DNA of 64,000 nucleotides from JBCDJG01 sp038748065 (GTDB lineage: Bacteria; Pseudomonadota; Gammaproteobacteria; Pseudomonadales; Halieaceae): assembly GCA_038748065.1 (NCBI GenBank), contig JBCDJG010000014.1, forward strand, positions 30,214-94,213, in the 5' to 3' direction. The first letter of the stretch is position 1. Every line of letters begins with the position of its first letter. The position numbers were made by a program, and so were the translations under genes. Below are positions 56,911 through 64,000 of this stretch, piece by piece. The notes under the pieces are model-generated. The model was not told where the DNA came from. It was given only the letters and a program-made list of their open reading frames with translations, and searched no databases.

Positions 56911-58258
56911 CTGCTGCGAGGCGTTCTTTATTGCGCCAGCCACCGCTAAACACCCGCCAGTTATAGAGCAGCGCAAGGGACAGCAGCGTGAGGACAAAAC
57001 ACCACCAACTGACCAGTGGCGGCCACAAGAGCACTTCAATAATCAGGACCTGCACCAAAAGCATGAGAATGTGTACGCTGATGGAGGCCCTCATGAGCCA
57101 GCGGGTATCCCCCGCTCCGCGCAAGACCCCACTCGCTATCAGGATCGCCGCGTCGGCCATGACGTAGGATGCAAGGCCAATCATCATTTGGGCCCCGAGA
57201 GACAGAATCTCTGCGAAGTCACCTTCTGGCGGCTCAAATACGCCAACCAGCGGGTAACGAAACGCGATAAAAATCAGCCCGAAAACACCCGAATAACTCA
57301 TCCCCAGAATGAAGGCAGAACTGATGATCCGCTTGGCCTCACCCAGATCACCCGACCCGACAGCGCGGCCAATAAGACTCATAATGGCGATGTTCAAGCC
57401 TACCATCGGCACAAAAGAGAGCATGTCCCAATTGAAAACGATCGCCATAGCGGCACCCTCCGCCACGCCGTAGCTCTGGTAGAGCAGCAGGAAAAAATTA
57501 AATGTGGCGGCGCCAATGAAGGTCTCCAGCCCGGAGGGTAGACCGAGGCGAAAAAAGCGCCGCAATATCTGGGCGTCTAAGCGGAAGGACGCCATCACAT
57601 AAAATCGCGCTCGGTGGACCGGATTGAAGTAGCACAGCAGCAATACCACCACAGCGAAGGCCATGGATATCACGGTGCCCAGTGCTGCACCACGTATTCC
57701 GAGTGCCGGCGCACCGAATTCACCAAAGACCAGCGCATAGGTCAGCGGCACATTGAGTAGTACAGCGGCCAGGTCTGCAATCATCACGACTCGGGTCTTT
57801 CCAATCCCGGCAAAATGGCTGGCAAGAGCGACCTTCAGGAGATTGAAAAGAGCCCCGCTGACGAGCACAAAGAAATACTGGCGCTCGAGTTCGACCTGTT
57901 CCGGCGCGTGCCCCATGAGCGCAAACAGGCCTGACATCAGCAGAGCCGCAGGCAGAAGGAAAGGCTGGCTGGCCAAGGCCAGCAAAAAGCCCTGGGTAGT
58001 TACCTTGGCGCACTGGCGCAGCTCACCCGCGCCGTAATGTTGTGCCACCATCGCGTTACCGTAGGCCACCAGCCCGGTAAACAGCGCGACCACCACAAAA
58101 TAGCTCACGCCGCCCCCCAGGGCCGCCGCAATGTGCACGGCATCTATCCGCGACATAAAGTAGCGATCGATAAAGACCATCGCGGCGAGGGCTCCCTGGG
58201 AAACCACCATCGGCAGGGCCAGTACAAACAGCTCGCGCAGTGATTTCATTGAGAACAT
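56897..58258 (-). CDS. MATE-family efflux transporter
   Basis: Twelve-helix antiporter of 453 residues, in two six-helix halves. The first half has LFVLALPMVVSQGALAAMVFIDRYFM, the second GLPSGLETFIGAATFNFFLLLYQ, the typical openings of MATE repeats. It should export a cationic drug or metabolite against Na+ or H+; the substrate is unknown. ATG codons lie at 58258 and 58249. It diverges from the WYL regulator across 133 bases with inverted repeats, so that regulator might control it. Confidence 0.9.
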   Translation of the reverse strand: MFSMKSLRELFVLALPMVVSQGALAAMVFIDRYFMSRIDAVHIAAALGGGVSYFVVVALFTGLVAYGNAMVAQHYGAGELRQCAKVTTQGFLLALASQPFLLPAALLMSGLFALMGHAPEQVELERQYFFVLVSGALFNLLKVALASHFAGIGKTRVVMIADLAAVLLNVPLTYALVFGEFGAPALGIRGAALGTVISMAFAVVVLLLCYFNPVHRARFYVMASFRLDAQILRRFFRLGLPSGLETFIGAATFNFFLLLYQSYGVAEGAAMAIVFNWDMLSFVPMVGLNIAIMSLIGRAVGSGDLGEAKRIISSAFILGMSYSGVFGLIFIAFRYPLVGVFEPPEGDFAEILSLGAQMMIGLASYVMADAAILIASGVLRGAGDTRWLMRASISVHILMLLVQVLIIEVLLWPPLVSWWCFVLTLLSLALLYNWRVFSGGWRNKERLAAVMGR

Positions 58259-58279
58259 GTGACGTACTACGCTTCAGAG

Positions 58280-58308
58280 GGCGCGCAAGTCTACTGCAAG
58301 CGCGCGCC
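58280..58308. promoter_or_regulatory. GC-rich inverted repeat in the MATE/WYL intergenic region
   Basis: GGCGCGC (58280-58286) and GCGCGCC (58302-58308) frame a 15-base loop, 22 bases upstream of the MATE start. No T-run follows. It could be an operator or a stem in the MATE leader. Confidence 0.3.
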
Positions 58309-58344
58309 TTGCGCACGATTGCCTGCTGTTTTGCTAGACTGACA

Positions 58345-58361
58345 TGTAGCGGATAGCTACA
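58345..58361. promoter_or_regulatory. Dyad TGTAGC-N5-GCTACA upstream of the WYL regulator gene
   Basis: Perfect six-base arms with a five-base GGATA spacer, 31 bases before the ATG of the WYL regulator and 87 bases upstream of the MATE start. Its position, where the -10 region of the regulator gene would be, fits an autorepression site. Confidence 0.45.
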
Positions 58362-58391
58362 CTTCTAGCGGTGATCGAGAGATAAGTAACG

Positions 58392-59264
58392 ATGAGCAAT
58401 AGCGCCAAAGCCTGGCCATTCCGCTGGGACCTGCTGCTGAGGTATCGCTTCATAGAGACACTCAGCCTCTGGGAGGGCCGCCTGACGACCCGCCACCTGT
58501 GCGACACCTTCGGCATAGGCCGCCAGCAGGCCAGCAAGGACATCAACAACTATCTGCGGGAAGTGGCGCCCGGCAACTTAGTCTATGACAAATATCTAAA
58601 GGGCTATAAACCGACCCCGGGGTTCCAGCCCAAGGTCACAGCAGGGCTGGCCGATGAATACCTGCACCTGATGGCCCGCAACAGCGAACTCATGGATGTC
58701 TTCGAGTCCCTGTCGCTGGCCATGGCGAATGTCGAGACACTGTCGGTACCTGTCAGGGACGTTCGTCCGGACATACTGCGTCCGATTATGCAGGCTGCCC
58801 GAGCGCAGCGCCGACTTGAGGTGGACTACGTTTCCGTCAACAACCCCGATCGCGAAGGCAGAATTATCGTGCCACATACCCTCGTCTATACTGGGCTGCG
58901 CTGGCACGTGCGCGCATGGTGCGAAAAAAATCAGTCCTTCCGGGATTTCGTGCTCAGCCGCTTTCGCGGCCTGCCCGAGATTCTCGACACCTCGATTCAC
59001 GGTGTTGATTCCGATGACGACTGGAATACGCAGGTCGCAGTGCGTATTGTTGCTGACCCCAGGCTGCGGCCAGAGCAACGCGAAGTTGTAGAGCATGACT
59101 ACGGTATGCGCGATGGCGCTTTAATCATCAGCACGCGGGCAAAACTGGTGCCCTACGCACTGAAACTTCTGCACATAGACCCGAAGGAGGAACTGTCGGA
59201 TCCCACTGCACAGCAGATTTGCGTCGAGAACCTTGACGCGCTGCGACCCTGGCTCTTCGACTGA
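58392..59264 (+). CDS. WYL-domain transcriptional regulator (CapW/BrxR-like layout)
   Basis: Regulator of 290 residues. The N-terminal winged helix (about 10-60) reads RYRFIETLSLWEGRLTTRHL then CDTFGIGRQQASKDINNYL. A WYL domain (about 125-200) has RLEVDYVSV and HTLVYTGLRWHVRAWCE, with ligand residues in FRDFVLSRFRG, and a C-terminal WCX-like part follows. This layout is that of CapW and BrxR, which repress anti-phage operons, but no defence gene is adjacent. It is divergent from a MATE transporter and followed by a DUF1232 gene. Confidence 0.82.
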   Translation: MSNSAKAWPFRWDLLLRYRFIETLSLWEGRLTTRHLCDTFGIGRQQASKDINNYLREVAPGNLVYDKYLKGYKPTPGFQPKVTAGLADEYLHLMARNSELMDVFESLSLAMANVETLSVPVRDVRPDILRPIMQAARAQRRLEVDYVSVNNPDREGRIIVPHTLVYTGLRWHVRAWCEKNQSFRDFVLSRFRGLPEILDTSIHGVDSDDDWNTQVAVRIVADPRLRPEQREVVEHDYGMRDGALIISTRAKLVPYALKLLHIDPKEELSDPTAQQICVENLDALRPWLFD

Positions 59265-59270
59265 CAGCCG

Positions 59271-59639
59271 ATGACAGAACCTGATAAACAGGATTATCCC
59301 GGGGCCTATAGCGACGAAGGCTTCTGGCAAAAGCTGGCCAGTGTCTCTCGCGCTGCCGGCAAGGAAGTGGTCGAGAAAGCCCTGCTGCTTTACTACGCGG
59401 CACAGGAAGAGGACGCACCGGCGTGGGCCAAAGCGACCATTGCTGGCGCGCTCGGGTATTTCATCGTGCCACTTGATGCGATAACCGACCTTACGCCGGT
59501 GGTGGGCTACGCTGACGATCTGGGTGTGCTGGCCCTCGCGGTGGCAGCGGTCGCTACCTACATTAACGATGACGTGCGCGCCAAGACCGCTGCGCGCATG
59601 TCACAGTGGTTTGGTGATGGTCCGCCCGATAAGCGCTAG
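59271..59639 (+). CDS. YkvA family protein (DUF1232)
   Basis: Small protein of 122 residues with the DUF1232 core: WAKATIAGALGYFIVPLDAI then TDLTPVVGYADDLGVLALAV, two hydrophobic stretches around the PLD(A)IPD-like motif, here PLDAITDLTPVVG. Its function is unknown; members are often membrane-associated. It starts six bases after the WYL regulator and is probably co-transcribed. It overlaps the convergent DUF385-type gene by four bases. Confidence 0.88.
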   Translation: MTEPDKQDYPGAYSDEGFWQKLASVSRAAGKEVVEKALLLYYAAQEEDAPAWAKATIAGALGYFIVPLDAITDLTPVVGYADDLGVLALAVAAVATYINDDVRAKTAARMSQWFGDGPPDKR

Positions 59640-60049
59640 CGCACCCTGCGCAGCCAGACCAGCGGTATCTCTCGCTCAGTTTTTTCCAGGTACTCGCCCT
59701 GGTGATGGTTCGCAGCCACGATCTCAGGCCACACCTTTTCACGTTCCTGACTGTCCAGCTCCTCCGCCCTGGCGTCAAAGCGTTCACGGCCAACTTGCAC
59801 AACGCAGCGCGGATTTGCCTGCAGATTAAAATACCAGGCGGGATGGTGGTCCTGGCCGCTATTTGAGGCGGAAACAACCACAGAATCTCGATAGGGATAG
59901 CAGGCGATAGGTACGCGTCGGACTTTGCCACTCTTGCGCCCGATAGCCTCAACAAGGGCGACGTCAATCCACCCCATGCGCGCCCCCAGCCGACCGCCGC
60001 TGACGCGATAGAACCAGCCGTGAACCTTGCCAAATGCCTTCCAATTCAT
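59636..60049 (-). CDS. DUF385/deazaflavin-dependent nitroreductase-family protein
   Basis: Split-beta-barrel protein of 137 residues. The family pattern is IGRKSGKVRRVPIACYPYRDSVVVSASNSG (read as two shorter blocks: IGRKSGKVRRVPIA and PYRDSVVVSASNSG) followed by HHPAWYFNLQANP. The relatives in actinobacteria use coenzyme F420 (Ddn type). Most gammaproteobacteria lack F420, so this one may bind another flavin or heme-like ligand. A homologous reductase activity cannot be assumed. No F420 synthesis gene is in the window. Confidence 0.82.
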   Translation of the reverse strand: MNWKAFGKVHGWFYRVSGGRLGARMGWIDVALVEAIGRKSGKVRRVPIACYPYRDSVVVSASNSGQDHHPAWYFNLQANPRCVVQVGRERFDARAEELDSQEREKVWPEIVAANHHQGEYLEKTEREIPLVWLRRVR

Positions 60050-60092
60050 GATCGCTACCCGCTATCCGCGCCGGCGGGGCGCGACTTGTGCT

Positions 60093-60308
60093 CTAATTAT
60101 GGCCCAGGGCGAGCACCAGTGCACAGGCCATTAGCGCGACCATGAGCTCCGGGAGGTAGGCCAGCAGCAAAGCCGAGGCCGCCAGGACGGACAGGAGCGC
60201 TATGAACCTTTCTGTCAGGCCTGCGGTGCGCCCTCCTGCATTGCGGCGCGCCGTGATGCGGCGAATGATTGCCAGCTGTCGTCGACTGGCTACCTGACTC
60301 TGAAACAT
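60093..60308 (-). CDS. Small membrane protein of unknown function
   Basis: ATG 60308 has a textbook ribosome site, AGGAGG seven bases upstream, which makes this a real gene. The 71 residues have a basic N-terminal half (RRQLAIIRRITARRNAGGR) and two hydrophobic stretches (FIALLSVLAASALLLAYL and LMVALMACALVLAL) that form one or two membrane helices. I do not recognise a family. It is divergent from the HerA-like ATPase gene. The frame extends to 60347 without support. Confidence 0.7.
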   Translation of the reverse strand: MFQSQVASRRQLAIIRRITARRNAGGRTAGLTERFIALLSVLAASALLLAYLPELMVALMACALVLALGHN

Positions 60309-60315
60309 GGCAATC

Positions 60316-60321
60316 CCTCCT
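60316..60321 (-). promoter_or_regulatory. Strong ribosome binding site of the small membrane protein
   Basis: Minus-strand AGGAGG, with a seven-base spacer to ATG 60308. It decides the start over the upstream in-frame ATG at 60347. Confidence 0.75.
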
Positions 60322-60373
60322 TTGTTCGCACGGGCAGTTTTAATCACTCAAGCCAGGCTGGCCATCTGTACAG

Positions 60374-60392
60374 TTTTCGATACGATCGAAAA
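60374..60392. promoter_or_regulatory. Perfect 8-base palindrome in a divergent promoter region
   Basis: TTTTCGAT (60374-60381) and ATCGAAAA (60385-60392) around ACG. It is 66 bases upstream of the small membrane protein and 83 bases before the HerA-like gene. With no T-run following on one strand only, it could be a regulator site shared by both genes or a bidirectional hairpin. Confidence 0.4.
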
Positions 60393-60474
60393 GGCGACAG
60401 GTCACAGTCAGTACAAGCGCAGTGTTTTGTTCTATGCTGTGGCGTCGCGTGCTAGCAAACAGGAAAGTTCGCCC

Positions 60475-61938
60475 ATGGCAGACAATATTCTCATCGGCGG
60501 TTGTGACGGCGGGCAGGTTACCCTCGCTCCTGGCTTTGCCAATCGACATGGTCTGGTGGCTGGCGCCACGGGCACCGGCAAGACGGTAACTTTGCAGTGT
60601 CTTGCCGAGGGCTTTAGCGATTTAGGCGTTCCCGTCTTTCTCGCAGACGTTAAAGGTGATCTGTCCGGCCTGAGCCAGCCTGGCAAGGCGCACCCCAAGA
60701 TCGACGAACGCGTCCAAACCATCGGCATCGACAACTTCCAGTTGCGCGCCTATCCGGTGGCCTTCTGGGATCTTTTTGGTAAAAAAGGCACACCGGTCCG
60801 CGCCACCATCTCAGAAATGGGCCCACAGTTGCTGACCCGGCTACTGGAACTGAATGAAACGCAGGAGAGCATTCTCAACCTGGTGTTCGAATTTGCCGAT
60901 AACGAGGGCATGCTGTTGGTCGACACCAAAGATCTGCGCACCACCCTTGAATACCTTGGCAACCATGGCAAGGAGCTGGGCGCGGGTTACAGCATATCCA
61001 AGGCCTCCATCAATGCCATTCTCAGGCGATTACTCGTGCTCGAGCGTGAGGGTGGCCGCGCTTTCTTTGGCGAGCCCGCACTGCAGCTGCAGGACTTCAT
61101 GCAGGTCGAGCGAGATGGCCGCGGCATTATCAACGTGCTTGCCGCGGACAAGCTGATTCAGACGCCCAGGCTGTACTCAACTTTTCTGCTTTGGCTGCTG
61201 TCCGAGCTGTTCGAAAACCTTCCCGAGCTGGGCGATCCCGATAAGCCTGTACTCGTCTTTTTCTTTGACGAGGCGCACCTTTTGTTTCGCGACACGCCAA
61301 AGGCACTGCTGGAAAAAATTGAACAGGTCGTTCGCCTGATACGCTCCAAAGGTGTGGGCGTCTATTTCATTTCCCAAAGTCCGGCGGACATCCCCGATGC
61401 GGTGCTGGGCCAACTGGGCAATCGCGTCCAGCATGCGCTTCGTGCCTATACGCCGAAGGAGCGTAAGGCGGTCAAGGTGGCAGCTGAGTCCTTCCGCAGC
61501 AACCCCGCCCTGGATACGGTGAAGATCATTTCCGAACTGGGCGTCGGCGAGGCGCTGGTATCGACCCTGCAGGGCAAGGGCATACCTACCCCCGTCGAAC
61601 GCGTGCTGGTGCGACCCCCATCCTCGCGCATGGGCAAAGCTACAATGGCCGAGCGACAGGCCCTATTGGCGCGCGATCCGAATCAACGGCTGTACGCTGA
61701 GGCCAAGGATCCGCGCTCCGCCCACGAGGTTCTGCAGGAGCGAGTCACTAAGCAGCTGGAGGAAAAGGCCCAGGCCGAAGCCAGGGAAGCTGCGGCGAAA
61801 GCGAAGAAGAGAAAGAGCAGCCGGGAAAGTTCCGGCGAGGCCTTCGTCAAGAGCATGGCGCGAAGCCTCGGCAGCGCTGCCGGTAGCACGCTGGGCCAGA
61901 AGCTGTTCCGCGGGATACTCGGCTCCTTACTCAAATAG
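60475..61938 (+). CDS. HerA/DUF853-type helicase-like ATPase (YjgR family)
   Basis: P-loop ATPase of 487 residues from ATG 60475 (AGGAAAG seven bases upstream). Walker A is GATGTGKT (30-37) in HGLVAGATGTGKTVTLQCLA, followed by VPVFLADVKGDLSGL; Walker B reads VLVFFFDEAHLLF. A SQSPADIPDAVLGQLGNRVQ motif and an arginine-rich segment ALRAYTPKERKAVKVAAESF follow. E. coli YjgR is of the same family and has no assigned role. The C-terminal part has a charged helix (QLEEKAQAEAREAAAKAKKR). The frame back to 60307 has no support. Confidence 0.9.
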   Translation: MADNILIGGCDGGQVTLAPGFANRHGLVAGATGTGKTVTLQCLAEGFSDLGVPVFLADVKGDLSGLSQPGKAHPKIDERVQTIGIDNFQLRAYPVAFWDLFGKKGTPVRATISEMGPQLLTRLLELNETQESILNLVFEFADNEGMLLVDTKDLRTTLEYLGNHGKELGAGYSISKASINAILRRLLVLEREGGRAFFGEPALQLQDFMQVERDGRGIINVLAADKLIQTPRLYSTFLLWLLSELFENLPELGDPDKPVLVFFFDEAHLLFRDTPKALLEKIEQVVRLIRSKGVGVYFISQSPADIPDAVLGQLGNRVQHALRAYTPKERKAVKVAAESFRSNPALDTVKIISELGVGEALVSTLQGKGIPTPVERVLVRPPSSRMGKATMAERQALLARDPNQRLYAEAKDPRSAHEVLQERVTKQLEEKAQAEAREAAAKAKKRKSSRESSGEAFVKSMARSLGSAAGSTLGQKLFRGILGSLLK

Positions 61939-61942
61939 TGCG

Positions 61943-64000
61943 TTAGCTACTGGGGCGAATCAGCTTGCGCCGGCGCTTTGCCGGCTCCCGCATTCTCGAT
62001 TTGGGGTAACGTGGCAGTTTGCCGTCTGATAGATAGCGGTGGATTGTTTCCTGAGAGCGTATTTTGGTGGCTTTCTTTCGCGGCTTGACCATCTCGTTCT
62101 CCTGATGCTGATCCAGGATGCGAGCCTTCATATTGTCGTGCCACTGCTGGTCGAGCACGTCCTGCAGCAGCCTTTGTGCGTCTTCGTCATAAATGGGCAC
62201 CAAGGCTTCGACGCGATAATCCAGATTGCGCGTCATCAGGTCAGCTGAGCCAATCAGGTAGCTTGGGTTACCGCGGTTGTAAAACACATAGACGCGCGGA
62301 TGCTCGAGGTAGCGATCGACGATGCTGATGGCCTGAATATTCTCCGATATGCCTCGCACTCCGGGCAGGATGGAGCACATACCACGCACGATAAGCCGCA
62401 CTTCTACGCCAGCATCACTCGCCTCGTAGAGTTTCATGACGACCTCTCGGTCCACCAGGTTATTGCACTTCAGCGTCATCATTGCCCGGTACCCGGCCCG
62501 GGCATTAGCAATTTCCCGATCGATCAACGCCAGCAGCCCCGGCCGCGTGGTATGTGGCGATACCAACAGGACGCGGTACTCGGGGCGCTTATAGGTGTAC
62601 TGCAGAAAGTCGAAGACGTCGGCCGCATCACGACCGACATTCTGGTCGCGCGTGATAAGCGTAAAGTCGGTGTAAAGCCGCGCCGTCTTTTCATTGAAGT
62701 TCCCGGTACCTACATGGGTGTAGTAGCGCAGCGCGGCATCCTCTCTGCGCTCTATCAGTAGCAGCTTGCTGTGCACTTTCAGGCCCGGAATACCGAAAAT
62801 CACATCGATACCGCTCTCGGTCAGCCGCTGCGCCCACTCAATATTGGCCTCTTCGTCGAATCGCGCCGCCAATTCCACCACTGCCAGTACCCGTTTGCCG
62901 TTGTGCACGGCGTTCACCAGGGCATCGATAACGCGAGAATTGCTCGCGACGCGATAAAGGCAAATCTTAATTGACCGCACTTTAGGGTCCAGGGCGGCGC
63001 TTTTCAGAAAGTCGACGATGTAATCGAAAGGATGGTAGGGGTAGTAGAGGAAGATATCCTTCTCTCGCACCGCGTCAAACAGGCTGTCATGAGCGTCAAG
63101 GCGCGGTAAACGAATCGTCGGTAAGGGCTTGAATTCGAGATACTTGGGCCCGACGTTCGGGAAATTCATGAAATCCTTCGAGTTGTGGTAGCGCCCGCCG
63201 GGAATCAAGCTATCGTATTTGCCAAAGCCAAAACGCGCGCAAAGGTAATCGAGCAAACGCTTAGGCATCTGCTCATCGTAAACAAAGCGCACGGCATCGG
63301 CCTTGCGACGCTGCTTCAGACTGGTCGCCATTTTATCAATGAGGCTCTGCATGATCCCGGTATCGATTTCCAGTTCTGCATCACGCGAAAACTTGAAGCA
63401 GTAGGCGACCGCTTTCTCTATCGGCACAACCCCTCGAAAAACCTGCGGCAAAAACGCGCGAATCACGTTATCCAGTGCGATAAACACGCGGCCGCTGCCA
63501 CCCTTGGGCCGGGGAATCTCTACAAAGCGGCCGAGCCGGTCCGTGGGTACTTCGACAACGGCGTAAAGATAACCGCCGTTAGCGCGAATATCGATGGCCA
63601 GGTAGAGCGATTCGTCGTTCAAGACGGGTATCGCCTGGCCGTCGCGCAGCAGTATGGGCTCCAGCTCGGGTAATACCGTGGCCGTGAAATACTCCTGGAC
63701 AAAATCGCGCTGACCCTCATCAAGCTGCTTCTCGTTGATCAGGAAAATACCCTTCGCGTACAGGCCAACGAGTATCCGAGAGTAAGCCGCCTCAGATCTG
63801 CGTTGGAGCTGCATGACGCGGCGTTGAATAGCCGCGAGTAAGTCCTTCGATTGCTGCTTGTTGGCAGAGCTTGAAACGGAGATCAGCCGCCTGACTTCCG
63901 CCACTCGCACGCGAAAAAACTCGTCCATGTTATTGGAAAATATGCCGAGGTAGCGCAGGCGCTGGATGATCGGAACGGCCTCGTCCTCGGCCTCCTGCAA
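61943..64000 (-). CDS. ppk1: Polyphosphate kinase 1, missing the first few residues
   Basis: Makes polyphosphate from ATP. The frame runs off the right edge; from QEAEDEAVPIIQRLRYLGIF it lacks only the short start segment of Ppk1, so about 685 residues are present. The N-terminal domain has GIFSNNMDEFFRVRVAEVRR, the head domain is beta-rich, and the catalytic domains carry LKVHSKLLLIERRE (site of one conserved histidine) and YTHVGTGNFNEKTARLYTDF. The C-terminus is a basic extension (RKKATKIRS, AKRRRKLIRPSS) absent from E. coli. Its promoter is outside. The stop lies four bases from the convergent HerA-like gene. Confidence 0.96.
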   Translation of the reverse strand: MQEAEDEAVPIIQRLRYLGIFSNNMDEFFRVRVAEVRRLISVSSSANKQQSKDLLAAIQRRVMQLQRRSEAAYSRILVGLYAKGIFLINEKQLDEGQRDFVQEYFTATVLPELEPILLRDGQAIPVLNDESLYLAIDIRANGGYLYAVVEVPTDRLGRFVEIPRPKGGSGRVFIALDNVIRAFLPQVFRGVVPIEKAVAYCFKFSRDAELEIDTGIMQSLIDKMATSLKQRRKADAVRFVYDEQMPKRLLDYLCARFGFGKYDSLIPGGRYHNSKDFMNFPNVGPKYLEFKPLPTIRLPRLDAHDSLFDAVREKDIFLYYPYHPFDYIVDFLKSAALDPKVRSIKICLYRVASNSRVIDALVNAVHNGKRVLAVVELAARFDEEANIEWAQRLTESGIDVIFGIPGLKVHSKLLLIERREDAALRYYTHVGTGNFNEKTARLYTDFTLITRDQNVGRDAADVFDFLQYTYKRPEYRVLLVSPHTTRPGLLALIDREIANARAGYRAMMTLKCNNLVDREVVMKLYEASDAGVEVRLIVRGMCSILPGVRGISENIQAISIVDRYLEHPRVYVFYNRGNPSYLIGSADLMTRNLDYRVEALVPIYDEDAQRLLQDVLDQQWHDNMKARILDQHQENEMVKPRKKATKIRSQETIHRYLSDGKLPRYPKSRMREPAKRRRKLIRPSS

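Noticed and set aside
60307..60474. Upstream extension of the HerA-like ATPase frame
   Set aside because: It has no ribosome site and no conserved sequence; the Walker A spacing of the family fits ATG 60475.

Overview
The window is ordinary, densely packed gammaproteobacterial chromosome. Markers of the class are zipA next to smc and ligA, a complete System I cytochrome c maturation set (ccmABCDEFGHI), tesA divergent from ybbA-ybbP as in Escherichia coli, hrpB, ttcA, and the Pseudomonas-type long forms of PstA and PstC. The mix of a 2-oxoacid:ferredoxin oxidoreductase with its own FAD/FeS subunit, a two-subunit molybdenum hydroxylase and SPOR-repeat lipoproteins would fit a marine aerobic heterotroph, perhaps of the Halieaceae (OM60/NOR5) group; that placement is inference. 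I see no rRNA, tRNA, insertion sequence, prophage, CRISPR array or defence island. No stretch over 300 bases lacks a gene; the longest gaps, about 226 bases, lie at 12658-12883 and 27886-28111.

Layout: 1-7837, on the minus strand, is a phosphate operon phoB-phoR-pstS-pstC-pstA-pstB-phoU behind a Pho box (7875-7903). 7965-12657 is a three-gene 2-oxoacid oxidoreductase operon. 12884-19956 holds a lytic transglycosylase lipoprotein, ligA, zipA and smc. 20114-27885 is ttcA followed without a break by ccmA to ccmI. 28112-34896 has mdh, a TetR-like regulator, ybbP-ybbA, tesA and bioA. 34883-38591 is a molybdenum hydroxylase pair behind a DUF6279 lipoprotein. 38719-44836 is a peptide-type ABC importer whose dual ATPase gene carries a +1 frameshift. 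44833-53727 has an M28 peptidase, an ion channel coupled to a YgiQ radical SAM protein, a SPOR-repeat lipoprotein with a minisatellite, and hrpB. 53910-56910 is a lipid acyltransferase cluster headed by a second Pho-box-like element. 56897-64000 has a MATE transporter, a WYL regulator, a DUF1232 protein, a DUF385-type protein, a small membrane protein, a HerA-like ATPase and ppk1, cut by the window edge.

Phosphate links the two ends and one inner locus: PhoBR/Pst/PhoU take up and sense phosphate, Ppk1 stores it, and the acyltransferase genes may respond to PhoB. Genes are very tightly packed: start/stop overlaps of 1-4 bases are frequent inside operons, and most convergent pairs overlap at their 3' ends.

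I found no clear case of a new multi-gene system. The best leads are the Pho-box-like element before the HAD-acyltransferase fusion, the frameshifted ATPase, the KorAB-type complex with its FAD subunit, the duplicated SPOR-like lipoprotein, and an orphan WYL regulator with a nearby dyad.
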